Shown: positions 14,534 through 22,778 of the stretch, piece by piece
How the letters are laid out: every line of letters starts with the position of its first letter
How positions within the stretch are numbered: the first letter of the stretch is position 1
Assembly: GCA_018433595.1 (NCBI GenBank)
Contig: JAHDQY010000004.1
Coordinates: 62,001 to 126,000, forward strand
Source of the DNA: Synergistales bacterium
GTDB taxonomy: Bacteria; Synergistota; Synergistia; Synergistales; Aminithiophilaceae
Length of the DNA stretch: 64,000 nt
Reading direction: 5' to 3'
Translations under genes and position numbers: made by a program
Notes under the pieces: model-generated
What the model was told of the DNA's origin: nothing
Database searches by the model: none
Seen by the model: only the letters and a program-made list of their open reading frames with translations

Positions 14534-15450
14534 AACCAAAGTGGCCCGTAGGTCTCTGGTGGCTGCTCCTCATGGCGGCGGCTGAAAAAATTCCTGTCGG
14601 AGGCCAGGCCGTCATCGAAGGAGTTCTCATGAGGGGACCCACCCAGTGGGGCATGGCTGTACGGCGGCCGGACGGGCTCATCTGGACCCGGGCCTGGGGC
14701 AACGATCCCTGGTCCTCCCGAGGCGTGTGGCGTTACCCTGTTTTAAGAGGAATGGCCACGATGGCTGAGATGCTCGTTATCGGCACAAAGGCCCTCACCC
14801 TTTCCGCTCAGGTCGCTCTGGGGGAGGAAGAGGGCGCCGGGCTCACGCCCTGGGAACTCGCCCTCTCCCTCGGCGTTGCCCTGGCCGGTGTCGTCGTCCT
14901 TTTTCTGCTCTTTCCGCTCTGGATCTCAGGCCTGCTCCAGGGAGCGCTGGATGTGAGCGAGACGATGCGCCACTTCCTGGAAGGTTCTCTGCGGGCCGCT
15001 GTCTTTGTCGGCTACGTCGCTGTCATCGGTCTCTGGGAGGATATGAGACGCGTCTTTGCCTACCATGGTGCCGAACATAAGACGATCAATGCCTGGGAGG
15101 CTGACGCTGCCTTGAAGCCTCATGTCGTCGGCCGATACAGCCGTATCCACGGTCGTTGCGGGACCTCATTCATCCTTGTCGTTGTCGCGGTCAGCATCGT
15201 TGTCTTTGCCCTTTTCGGAGGAGGGGTCTGGTGGTGGAAGGCCCTGTCACGTATCGTTCTTCTCCCTTTGGTTGTGGGCATCTCCTACGAGATCATCCGC
15301 TGGGCTTCCCGTGACGAAGGGCTGGGCAGAGCTGTCATGAAACCGGCCCTTTGCCTTCAATACCTGACGACGCGCGAACCCGACGAAGGGCAGATCGAGG
15401 TTGCTCTCTTTGCGCTGAGAGAGGCCCTTGGCGACGAAAAACGATCCTGA
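14530..15450 (+). CDS. yqhQ: DUF1385 membrane protein, YqhQ family
   Basis: The protein has the DUF1385 signature VGGQAVIEGVLMRGP near the N terminus, a metal-site-like AYHGAEHKTINAWE motif in the centre, and several hydrophobic segments. The function of this family is not established; it is often found beside prfA and prmC in Firmicutes, as here. ATG at 14530 overlaps the thyX stop and follows GGAGG by 9 bases. A later ATG (14572) would remove a short hydrophobic N terminus. Confidence 0.9.
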   Translation: MKPKWPVGLWWLLLMAAAEKIPVGGQAVIEGVLMRGPTQWGMAVRRPDGLIWTRAWGNDPWSSRGVWRYPVLRGMATMAEMLVIGTKALTLSAQVALGEEEGAGLTPWELALSLGVALAGVVVLFLLFPLWISGLLQGALDVSETMRHFLEGSLRAAVFVGYVAVIGLWEDMRRVFAYHGAEHKTINAWEADAALKPHVVGRYSRIHGRCGTSFILVVVAVSIVVFALFGGGVWWWKALSRIVLLPLVVGISYEIIRWASRDEGLGRAVMKPALCLQYLTTREPDEGQIEVALFALREALGDEKRS

Positions 15451-15480
15451 CTTTTTTTCTCGACCTGAGGTGATGTCTCT

Positions 15481-16554
15481 TTGGACTTGATTGGCAAGCT
15501 GGAAGAAATCGAGAGAAGCTACCTTGAACTCGAAGATCGGATGGGGTTACCCGAGATCGCCGGCAATCCGGCGGAACTCCAGAAACTCGCCAAACGTCAC
15601 GCCGATATCAGTGAACTTGTCACGACCTACCGGGAGTACCGGAAGGTCGCCGATGAGATGCATGAAGCCCGGGCGCTTCTGGAAAGCGGTGACCACGAAC
15701 TCGTTGCTCTTGCCCGTGAGGAGCTTCATCGTCTCCAGCCTCTGACGGAAGAGCTGGAGCATCGTCTTAATGTCCTCCTCCTTCCGCGGGACCGTAACGA
15801 CGAAAAAAGCGTCATCGTCGAAATTCGAGGCGGTGCAGGCGGCGAGGAGGCCGCGCTTTTTGCCGCCGACCTCTTCCGCATGTATGCCCGATTCGCCGAA
15901 CGCAAGGGCTGGAAAGTGGAGATTCTCAGCACTAATGAGACGGGAATCGGAGGCCTGAAGGAGATCACGGCCCGCCTCGACGGGAGAGGCGCTTACAGCC
16001 TGCTCAAGTTTGAAAGCGGAGTCCACAGGGTTCAGCGCGTTCCCGTAACGGAATCGGGAGGGCGAATTCATACGTCGACGGCCACTGTCGCCGTTCTCCC
16101 TGAGGCGGAAGAAGTCGACGTTGAAGTGCGGACGGAAGATCTCAGGATCGACACCTATCGCGCCAGCGGCGCCGGGGGCCAGTACGTCAACATGACGGAC
16201 TCGGCGGTGCGTATCACGCATATTCCCACCGGTGTTGTCGTAACCTGTCAGGATGAGAGGTCGCAGCTTAAAAACCGGGTCAAGGCCCTCCATATCCTGA
16301 GGACTAAGCTTTACGACCTGGAGCTGCAGCGTCAGCATGCTGAAATGGCTGCGGAGCGCAAGGGACAGGTCGGCACGGGTGACCGTTCCGAACGGATCAG
16401 GACCTATAATTTCCCTCAGAACCGCGTTACCGACCATCGGATCAATGTGACCCTCCACAAGCTTGATGCCATCCTTGACGGCGATCTTTTCGAGCTTGTC
16501 GACGCCCTTGTGACGGCCGACGAGGCGGAAAAGCTGAAAAACCTGGAGGGATGA
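15481..16554 (+). CDS. prfA: peptide chain release factor 1
   Basis: Recognises UAA and UAG and releases the finished peptide. The stop-codon tripeptide is PVT in [15 protein letters not shown], as in RF1 and not RF2, and the catalytic GGQ lies in [14 protein letters not shown]. The residue after GGQ is Tyr where His is most common, and Met replaces the usual Thr/Lys; the catalytic triplet is intact. The length of 357 is normal. TTG start at 15481 follows GAGGTGAT. The next gene, prmC, overlaps by 4 bases and encodes the enzyme that methylates the GGQ glutamine. Confidence 0.96.
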   Translation: MDLIGKLEEIERSYLELEDRMGLPEIAGNPAELQKLAKRHADISELVTTYREYRKVADEMHEARALLESGDHELVALAREELHRLQPLTEELEHRLNVLLLPRDRNDEKSVIVEIRGGAGGEEAALFAADLFRMYARFAERKGWKVEILSTNETGIGGLKEITARLDGRGAYSLLKFESGVHRVQRVPVTESGGRIHTSTATVAVLPEAEEVDVEVRTEDLRIDTYRASGAGGQYVNMTDSAVRITHIPTGVVVTCQDERSQLKNRVKALHILRTKLYDLELQRQHAEMAAERKGQVGTGDRSERIRTYNFPQNRVTDHRINVTLHKLDAILDGDLFELVDALVTADEAEKLKNLEG

Positions 16555-18665
16555 GGTTGGAGCTCCAAACCCTGAGGAGAGCCGTGGCAGCCAAACTGGC
16601 GGCATCAGGAGTTGAACGCCCGCTCTTCGAAGCCGACCTCCTTCTTGCCGGGGCTATCGGCTGCGAGCGATTCCGCCTTCTCGCACACCCCGATAGAATT
16701 CTTACCGCCGATGAGGCGGACCGGATTGCGGGGAACCTTCGCCGAAGGATGGCAGGAGAGCCTATGGCCTACATCCTGGGGCGTGCCGCCTTTTGTGACT
16801 TCGATCTTCATGTGGGTCCGGGCTGCCTCATCCCCCGACCGGAGACGGAGCTGCTTGTGGAAACGGCCCTCTCCCTCTGGCAGGAGGGGCCGTTCCTTGA
16901 TTGGGGCACGGGCAGCGGCGCTGTCGCCGTGGCCCTTCTCAGGGCTCGTCCTGAATCGGAGGGCTTCGCCGTCGAGGCAGAGCCCTCCGCTCTCAAGTGG
17001 GCCTGGCGGAACCTGAAGGAGCAGGCTCTGCTCCGGAGATGCCGTCTCATTCATGAAGAGCGTCTGGAAGCGCTGCCTCATTCCGTGGGCTCCCTGGGGC
17101 TTATCGTCAGCAACCCCCCCTATATTCCGACGGGCGATCTCCCCGGCCTGATGAGAGATGTCACTCTTTATGAGCCGAAGAGAGCCCTTGACGGCGGCGA
17201 TGATGGGCTTGCCGCCTATCGGTGCCTCCTTCCCTGGGCCGCCGGGAAACTTCGCCCCGGAGGTTTCGTCGTCGTGGAGCATGGAGGCGCCGAGCAGCAC
17301 GTCTCACTTCTCGACATGGTGATCCCGGGGCTGGAACTTGTCGCCTCCAGAAAGGATCTTTCCGGGACACCTCGCATCCTTGCCTGGCGGCGCTTCCTGG
17401 TAGGAGCTAAAATGTTCAGGAACGATCATTCAGGAAAAAATCTCTGTGATCCGAGGAGGGAGAAAGAGGTGGAAAGAAGAGAGCTCGTCATTATCGGTGC
17501 CGGTCCTGCCGGCCTTACTGCCGCCATTTACGGCAGAAGGGCCGGCCTTGACGTCCTGGTTCTGGAAAAGGGGCTCCCCGGTGGCCAGATCAACATTACC
17601 GATGAGATTGAGAACTGGCCCGGCGTACCTCACTCGACGGGGGCGGATCTTGCCAAGGCATTCAAGGAACATGCCGCCAAATTTGAGCCCGAGTTTCGCG
17701 ATGTCGCCGTCGGGAGCCTCCAGGTGCATCAGGGGGTGAAGGTTGTCGCCACTGAGAAGGGTCCCATCGAGGCCGATGCCGTCATCATCGCCACCGGAGC
17801 CTCCTTCCGCAGGCTCGGTTGTCCCGGTGAGGCAGAGCTGATCGGGCGAGGTGTCAGCTACTGTGCCGTCTGCGATGCCGCTTTTTTCCAGGACGCCGAG
17901 GTGGCTGTCATCGGAGGCGGCAATACAGCCGTCGAAGAGGCTCTCTATCTGACCCGGTTCGCTTCCAAGGTCTACATTGTCCATCGCCGGGACACCTTCC
18001 GAGCCGACAAGGTCCCTGTCGAAAGGGCTCTGGCTTCCGAGAAGATCGTCCCTGTTTTCGACAGCGTCGTCGAAAAGATCAACGGTGATGAGATGGTCGA
18101 AGGGCTGACCCTGAAAAACGTCCGAACCGGCGAAACATCGGAGCTCCCCGTCGAGGGTGTTTTCGTCTTCGTCGGCACGGAGCCCAACGTCTCCTTCCTT
18201 GACGACGGGCAGCTTCGGCGCAGCCGGGGCGGCTGGATTGTCACCGACGAGAAGATGGAGACCTCTGAAGAGGGCGTCTTCGCTGCGGGAGACGTCCGCG
18301 ACAAAGCCCTGCGACAGGTTGTCACGGCTGCCGCCGACGGAGCCGTCGCCGCCATGGCGGCCTATGCGGTCGTTACGGACCAGCACTACCTTCACGACCT
18401 TCTTTTCAAGCCCGGCGAAGCCGTTGCCCTTTTCACCTCTTCCATCGACGAAAAGCAGGTTCGACTCGCCGCCGAAGTCGAAGCCTGGGCCGGCGAAAGA
18501 GGACGATCCGTAGTCCTTGTTGACGGCTATCGTTTCCGACGGATGTCGGAGAAGCTCGGCGTCGAGGCCATGCCCTCGGCTCTTCTGCTGCGCAAGGGAG
18601 AAGTCGTTCAGCGGCTCTATCCCGTTGCCCCCGGCGACCTGGAGCCTCTGTTCGATTTTTCCTAG
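16551..18665 (+). CDS. prmC: PrmC release-factor methyltransferase reading in frame into thioredoxin reductase
   Basis: One open frame of 704 codons covers two normally separate enzymes. Residues 1-283 are a complete PrmC: the helical N-terminal domain, SAM motif [12 protein letters not shown] and the substrate motif NPPYIP. Residues ~284-306 are a polar linker ([20 protein letters not shown]), and 307-704 are TrxB plus a tail. Both other frames stop within a few codons of the end of PrmC (TAG and TAA near 17400-17410), so a single indel would restore a normal prmC stop. A strong internal ribosome-binding site precedes a GTG at 17469. The ATG start overlaps the prfA stop. Whether a fused protein is made cannot be settled from the sequence. 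Confidence 0.85.
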   Translation: MRLELQTLRRAVAAKLAASGVERPLFEADLLLAGAIGCERFRLLAHPDRILTADEADRIAGNLRRRMAGEPMAYILGRAAFCDFDLHVGPGCLIPRPETELLVETALSLWQEGPFLDWGTGSGAVAVALLRARPESEGFAVEAEPSALKWAWRNLKEQALLRRCRLIHEERLEALPHSVGSLGLIVSNPPYIPTGDLPGLMRDVTLYEPKRALDGGDDGLAAYRCLLPWAAGKLRPGGFVVVEHGGAEQHVSLLDMVIPGLELVASRKDLSGTPRILAWRRFLVGAKMFRNDHSGKNLCDPRREKEVERRELVIIGAGPAGLTAAIYGRRAGLDVLVLEKGLPGGQINITDEIENWPGVPHSTGADLAKAFKEHAAKFEPEFRDVAVGSLQVHQGVKVVATEKGPIEADAVIIATGASFRRLGCPGEAELIGRGVSYCAVCDAAFFQDAEVAVIGGGNTAVEEALYLTRFASKVYIVHRRDTFRADKVPVERALASEKIVPVFDSVVEKINGDEMVEGLTLKNVRTGETSELPVEGVFVFVGTEPNVSFLDDGQLRRSRGGWIVTDEKMETSEEGVFAAGDVRDKALRQVVTAAADGAVAAMAAYAVVTDQHYLHDLLFKPGEAVALFTSSIDEKQVRLAAEVEAWAGERGRSVVLVDGYRFRRMSEKLGVEAMPSALLLRKGEVVQRLYPVAPGDLEPLFDFS
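17469..18665 (+). CDS. trxB: thioredoxin reductase with C-terminal thioredoxin-like domain (internal start in the prmC frame)
   Basis: Read from the internal GTG, which is 8 bases after AGGAGGG, this is a 398-residue FAD/NADPH enzyme. The FAD motif IIGAGPAGL, redox centre CAVC (C132, C135), NADPH motif [12 protein letters not shown] and [10 protein letters not shown] are intact. Normal TrxB is ~310-320 residues. The extra ~80 residues fold-wise resemble thioredoxin: a beta strand EAVALFTSS where WCGPC should follow, then [16 protein letters not shown] with the cis-proline. It has no CxxC, so it cannot be a redox thioredoxin. This start may be the main or only one in the cell. Confidence 0.65.
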   Translation: MERRELVIIGAGPAGLTAAIYGRRAGLDVLVLEKGLPGGQINITDEIENWPGVPHSTGADLAKAFKEHAAKFEPEFRDVAVGSLQVHQGVKVVATEKGPIEADAVIIATGASFRRLGCPGEAELIGRGVSYCAVCDAAFFQDAEVAVIGGGNTAVEEALYLTRFASKVYIVHRRDTFRADKVPVERALASEKIVPVFDSVVEKINGDEMVEGLTLKNVRTGETSELPVEGVFVFVGTEPNVSFLDDGQLRRSRGGWIVTDEKMETSEEGVFAAGDVRDKALRQVVTAAADGAVAAMAAYAVVTDQHYLHDLLFKPGEAVALFTSSIDEKQVRLAAEVEAWAGERGRSVVLVDGYRFRRMSEKLGVEAMPSALLLRKGEVVQRLYPVAPGDLEPLFDFS

Positions 18666-18700
18666 TGTCGCTTGCTTTTCCTGCTTACGGAGGTGGTCCC

Positions 18701-19633
18701 GTGATCGTTACGGTAACTCTCAATCCAGCCATCGACGAGGAGTATGTCGTTCCGGAGTTCGCTCCCGGGGGCTGGTTTCGGGCTACGAAGACCGATCGAA
18801 GCCCTGGAGGCAAAGGGGTCAACGTTTCTCTCGTTCTGAAGCAGCTCGGCTACGATTCGGCCGCCATGGGTTTCCTGGCAGGATTCAACGGTGAATATGT
18901 GCGGGATTCGCTTAAGCGTCTCGGTCTGACGACCAACTTTGTCCATATTCGCGGCGAGACTCGGACCAACGTCTATATCGTCGACGAGGTAGGTCACGTT
19001 GAAACAGGCATTGCCGAAGGAGGTCCTTACGTCAAGGAAGAGGCCTTGGCTCGGTTCATGGTCAACTACAGGCGTCTTCTCAAGAGAGCCGACTGCATCC
19101 TTTTCGGCGGCTCTCTTCCGCCGGGTGTCCCTCAGGATGTCTACCGTGAACTCATCGAGCTCGCCCGACAGGAGGATGTCGTCACTTTCATCGATGCTGC
19201 CGGGGCTCCCTTGATGGCAGGGCTGGAAGGGATACCGGCCGTCGCCAAAATCGATCACCGGTTTATGTCGCGACTTTCCGGAGTGCGCCTCGATTCTCTC
19301 GATAACCTGATTGAGGCTGTGTCAGGGCTTCATCGCCAGGGTATCGAGTGGGCGGTCACCAACTACCGCAATCACGGCGATGTTTTCTTCACACCGCAAG
19401 GGATCTATCTCGGCGAATTCGAGCGGCGAGGCGTGGTCTCTCTTTTCGGATCCGACGATGCCCTCATGGCAGGTCTTATTGTGGCCCAAACGGAGAAAAT
19501 GGACGTCGAAAACACGATCCGGTTCGCTCTTGCCTGTGCCTGGGAGAACGCGCTTCACGTCGAGAAGGGCTGTCGGAGTCGAGAGGCCGTTGAGGCGCTT
19601 CTTGACAGGATCCGCGTCGAAAGGCTCGAATAG
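18701..19633 (+). CDS. PfkB-family sugar kinase (1-phosphofructokinase/tagatose-6-P kinase type)
   Basis: The N terminus MIVTVTLNPAIDEEY and the PGGKGVNVS motif are those of FruK/LacC-type kinases. The C-terminal active-site motif, normally GxGD, reads FGSDDALMAG here: the catalytic Asp is kept but the third position of the anion hole is Asp where Gly is expected. This could change activity or substrate. GTG at 18701 is 7 bases after GGAGG; an earlier GTG at 18665 gives a non-family N terminus. There is no PTS gene beside it, so the sugar phosphate is not known. The CBS gene follows after 11 bases. Confidence 0.82.
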   Translation: MIVTVTLNPAIDEEYVVPEFAPGGWFRATKTDRSPGGKGVNVSLVLKQLGYDSAAMGFLAGFNGEYVRDSLKRLGLTTNFVHIRGETRTNVYIVDEVGHVETGIAEGGPYVKEEALARFMVNYRRLLKRADCILFGGSLPPGVPQDVYRELIELARQEDVVTFIDAAGAPLMAGLEGIPAVAKIDHRFMSRLSGVRLDSLDNLIEAVSGLHRQGIEWAVTNYRNHGDVFFTPQGIYLGEFERRGVVSLFGSDDALMAGLIVAQTEKMDVENTIRFALACAWENALHVEKGCRSREAVEALLDRIRVERLE

Positions 19634-19644
19634 GAGGTGTCCCT

Positions 19645-20100
19645 GTGCGCATCGGAGATGTCATGGATCGCGATCTCACGGCGCTGTCGGAACATGTCGG
19701 CCTGGCGACGGCGATAGAGGTCCTTTCGCGCCATCGTCTCACCGGTGTTCCCGTCCTTGATGATGACGGCAAAGTCGTCGGATTCATCAGCGAGAAGGAT
19801 ATTGTCAAAGCCGCTTTGCCCGGTTACTTCGAATATATTCAGGATCCTTCCTTCATCCCCGATTTCGGACAGTTTCAGTCTCGGCTCAGAAAGATCCGGA
19901 ATGAGCCGGTCTCGCGTTTCATGCATCGGGAAGTCGTCGTCTTTACGGAAGATGACAGCGATTTTTTCGTCGCAATGACTCTGATCCGTCATAACCTGAA
20001 GCGTGCTCCCGTAGTCCGTGACGGCGTTCTTATCGGCGTTGTCAACAGGACGGACCTTCTCGAAAGGATCATGGTCGTCTCCGATGAGGAGGAGCTCTAG
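19645..20100 (+). CDS. tandem CBS-domain protein
   Basis: Two CBS domains fill the 151 residues: the first begins RIGDVMDRDLTAL with HRLTGVPVLDDDGKVVGFISEKDI, the second begins EPVSRFMHREVV with LKRAPVVRDGVLIGVVNRTDL. Such pairs bind adenosine nucleotides and sense energy state, but no effector domain is attached, so the partner is unknown. A ~25-residue insert with aromatic and acidic residues separates the domains. GTG start at 19645 is 7 bases after AGGAGG. It lies between the kinase gene and the phosphatase gene, likely in one operon. Confidence 0.88.
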   Translation: MRIGDVMDRDLTALSEHVGLATAIEVLSRHRLTGVPVLDDDGKVVGFISEKDIVKAALPGYFEYIQDPSFIPDFGQFQSRLRKIRNEPVSRFMHREVVVFTEDDSDFFVAMTLIRHNLKRAPVVRDGVLIGVVNRTDLLERIMVVSDEEEL

Positions 20101-20106
20101 CCCGTT

Positions 20107-20679
20107 ATGAGGCGACTGCTGTTCGTCTGTACCGGCAATACCTGCCGCAGCCCCATGGCGGAGGCCATCGCGTCGTCGATCCTTGAGAAGCAGGGCAAGA
20201 GCGTCTGCTGGGAGACGGCATCGGCCGGCATCGCGGCTTTTCCCGGGGACGAGGCGACGGCCGAGGCCCGTGCCGTGATGGCCCAGAGAGGACTTGATCT
20301 CAGCAGGCACCGTTCACGGCGGGTCACCGTTTACGATGTCGAGGGGGCTCATCTTGTTCTGACAATGACGATGTCTCAGCGAGAGGCCCTGCGGCGTCTT
20401 TTTCCTGACTTCTCGTCACGGATCCGGCTCTTGGCCGAGGTCGCCTGCAATGAGGCCGCTGCCTCCCTTCAGAAGTACGACGAACTCCGAGCCGACGGCG
20501 ACTCTCGCCAAGCTGCGGCCATCGCCGCTCTCCTGGAACCCCATGAGATTCCTGACCCTATCGGTGAAGAGGTTTCAGCCTATAAGGCCGTCGCAGAAAA
20601 ACTGGAAAAGATGCTCTTTCTCCTTCTGGAAAACCTTAGCGCAGGTAAGGACTCGGACGCTTGGGGCCGAAAAGGATAA
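20107..20679 (+). CDS. low-molecular-weight protein phosphatase, YwlE-like (protein-arginine phosphatase type)
   Basis: The P-loop FVCTGNTCRSPMAE gives C8 as nucleophile and R14 as phosphate binder. T12 sits where Bacillus YwlE has the Thr that selects phospho-arginine, while tyrosine phosphatases have Ile/Leu there, so arginine phosphatase is the better reading. The general acid lies in EIPDPIGEE near the C terminus. The length of 190 is longer than YwlE (150), with an extra region around residues 110-140. No McsB arginine kinase is in the window. It starts 6 bases after the CBS gene. Confidence 0.82.
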   Translation: MRRLLFVCTGNTCRSPMAEAIASSILEKQGKSVCWETASAGIAAFPGDEATAEARAVMAQRGLDLSRHRSRRVTVYDVEGAHLVLTMTMSQREALRRLFPDFSSRIRLLAEVACNEAAASLQKYDELRADGDSRQAAAIAALLEPHEIPDPIGEEVSAYKAVAEKLEKMLFLLLENLSAGKDSDAWGRKG

Positions 20680-20695
20680 AGGGGGGATGGGCGAC

Positions 20696-21169
20696 ATGGA
20701 AGAACGTTTGCCGGTTCAGGAAAACCTTCGCCTTCAAGCTCAGGAGACCTATCGGATCAACCAGATACAGACCGCCTCACGGGAACAGCTGCTCCTGTTG
20801 ACCTACGATATCGGTATTCGTGCCTGTTCCGCCGCCGAACGGCTCCTGGGCGAGGGCGATCTGGGAAAAGCCAACGAAGAGCTCAAACGGGCCCAGCTGG
20901 TTCTCCGAGAACTTATGGTGACGTTGCGGCCCGAGGCGGCAGGTGACCTGGGGCCTTCTCTGATGGCTCTCTACGAATTCATGCACGGCCTTCTTGTGAC
21001 TGCCAACGTCGATAAGGATCGGGAGAAGATCGTCACCGTCCGGCAGATGATGGAGGAATTGCGTTCCACTTGGCAGGAGGCGTTCGTTAAACTTCAGGCT
21101 GATCTTCATGGCGGAGAACAGCAGGTCCCATCTCAAGGGCAGTCGGGGGGGCTGAACTTTGCCGGCTGA
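20696..21169 (+). CDS. fliS: flagellar export chaperone FliS
   Basis: A helical 157-residue protein matching FliS, the chaperone that holds flagellin before export: TYRINQIQTASREQLLLLTYD, KANEELKRAQ and ELRSTWQEAF follow the family pattern. An open frame extends far upstream but overlaps the phosphatase gene. Two ATGs are possible; 20687 is directly against the GGGGGG site, so 20696, nine bases after it, is chosen. The next gene, flgN, overlaps by 11 bases. No other flagellar genes are in the window, so this pair is detached from the main flagellar clusters. Confidence 0.85.
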   Translation: MEERLPVQENLRLQAQETYRINQIQTASREQLLLLTYDIGIRACSAAERLLGEGDLGKANEELKRAQLVLRELMVTLRPEAAGDLGPSLMALYEFMHGLLVTANVDKDREKIVTVRQMMEELRSTWQEAFVKLQADLHGGEQQVPSQGQSGGLNFAG

Positions 21170-21647
21170 ACTTGAAAAGGAACTCCAGGACCTTATGCGT
21201 CGGGAATCCGCCCTTTACGACGAGCTTGATGCGCTCCTGACAAAAGAGGAGCAGACCGTTGCCGGCGGCGACATGGAGGCGTTGTTGCTCTGCCTGCAGG
21301 AAAAGCAGGTTGTCATCTCCAGACAGGAGCTTCTGAGGGCCGAGTGGGACCATCATTGCAGGACCTTGAATTGCAGTGGCGGACCGGAAGAGATGCTTTT
21401 TTGGGAAACCCTCTCCAATGTCCTGGGAGAAGCAGGGTATAATAACCTTGTGGCTTCGGTCAGAACCATCCGTGACGCCGTATCCCGCCTTCTGGAGCGT
21501 GAAGAGAGAGTGCAGAAACTCCTCGAAGAACAGCTTCAGGGGCTGAGAGGGCAGCTGCTGCAGCTCCAGCGCGGCAAAGAGGCCTTCTCCGGCTACTTGA
21601 AGGCGGGTTCCCTGGGCCCCGTGAGGGGAGGCGGGATGAAGCGATGA
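21159..21647 (+). CDS. flgN: FlgN-like flagellar chaperone
   Basis: A 162-residue, almost wholly helical and coiled-coil protein with the FlgN pattern: ELEKELQDLMRRESALYDELDALLTKEEQ at the N terminus and long amphipathic helices after it. FlgN chaperones the hook-filament junction proteins FlgK and FlgL. The assignment relies on this pattern and on coupling to fliS, since the family is poorly conserved. TTG start at 21159 lies about 8 bases after a run of G. The stop overlaps the following ATG. Confidence 0.72.
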   Translation: MPAELEKELQDLMRRESALYDELDALLTKEEQTVAGGDMEALLLCLQEKQVVISRQELLRAEWDHHCRTLNCSGGPEEMLFWETLSNVLGEAGYNNLVASVRTIRDAVSRLLEREERVQKLLEEQLQGLRGQLLQLQRGKEAFSGYLKAGSLGPVRGGGMKR

Positions 21648-22732
21648 GATACAGCACGCCGAAGAGGCTCTTGGCGGCCCTTCTGGCTCTGACTCTTTTC
21701 GCGGCGGGGGTGGCGGTTGCCACCCCCGTTTTTGCTGAAGAGACCAGGGATCGCGAGATTGCCCTGGGACAGAAAGCGGCGGGCGAGGTCGAGAAACATT
21801 GGCATCGGCTTGATGACCCGGTGAGGACCTCACGCCTGGCGATGATCCTTTCCAGGCTTGTTTCTCATGCCGAGCGGGATCTTCCCTTTGAGGTCCGCCT
21901 CATCGAATCGGAGCATCCCAACGCTTTTTCCCTCTCCGGAGGGATCCTCTACGTTACGACGGCGATGTTCTCTTTCGTGAGAAGCGATGCGGAGCTGGCC
22001 GGACTCCTGGCCCATGAAATGGCGCACGCCGAAAGAAAACATGTTCTTGTCCAGGTGTCCCGAAACGAGCGTCTCTCCGTCCTGGGGCTTGCCGTCGCTA
22101 TCGCCACGGGAGGTACGATGGGGGCGCTCCTGGCCGCCAATCTCTCTCAGGTCGCCATAATGAACGCTTACAGCCGCGACCTTGAGGAAGAGGCCGATCT
22201 TCGGGGGCTTGCCCTGATGCAGTCGGCGGGGTATGCGCCGGCGGGCATGGTCACCCTTCTGGAACGACTCCAGGAAGAGCAGCTGCGTCGCCCCTGGGTC
22301 GATCCCGGCATCTGTCAGAGTCACCCTGATTACCGCGAGCGCATCGTCTATCTGACTGAGACGATACGAAAACAGGGATGGCCCCTCTATCGCAAGGAGG
22401 CTCTCAATCTTCTTCGCGTCGCCGTTGTCGAAGGAGAAGGGGAGTGCCTGTTGACTCTCGATGGGGAGGAGATCTGTCGAGTTCCAGACTCGGAAGAAGA
22501 CAGAGAAAGGCTTGAACAGGTGGCCCGTCTGCTTGATCGCTCTCTCCAGCTGGAGACGGTTCCTTACGAGATCAGGGCGGATCGGGCGTCTGACGGCCGA
22601 TTTTTTCTGGTCCTGGGCAATGGCAGGGCTGTCCTTCCCCGGGCAGTGGCCCCGGACGAGTTTCGCCGAAAACTGATTGACCTGCTGACGCTGGCCAAAA
22701 GCCGTCACCCCATCGCCGACTACCTTCGCTGA
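21644..22732 (+). CDS. exported M48-family zinc metalloprotease (BepA/LoiP-like)
   Basis: A 362-residue secreted protein with a signal peptide (LLAALLALTLFAAGVAVATPVFA). The zinc motif is HEMAH with H124, E125 and H128, and the third ligand glutamate is in LEEEADLRGLALM. This is the organisation of periplasmic M48C proteases that guard outer-membrane protein assembly, which agrees with a diderm cell. A C-terminal ~120-residue region after SHPDYRERI lacks tetratricopeptide repeats that I can recognise. The ATG overlaps the flgN stop (ATGA). Confidence 0.9.
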   Translation: MRYSTPKRLLAALLALTLFAAGVAVATPVFAEETRDREIALGQKAAGEVEKHWHRLDDPVRTSRLAMILSRLVSHAERDLPFEVRLIESEHPNAFSLSGGILYVTTAMFSFVRSDAELAGLLAHEMAHAERKHVLVQVSRNERLSVLGLAVAIATGGTMGALLAANLSQVAIMNAYSRDLEEEADLRGLALMQSAGYAPAGMVTLLERLQEEQLRRPWVDPGICQSHPDYRERIVYLTETIRKQGWPLYRKEALNLLRVAVVEGEGECLLTLDGEEICRVPDSEEDRERLEQVARLLDRSLQLETVPYEIRADRASDGRFFLVLGNGRAVLPRAVAPDEFRRKLIDLLTLAKSRHPIADYLR

Positions 22733-22778
22733 TCTGTCGCACCCCGCTGCTTCCCATGTTTTTTGAGGAGGGTTACCG

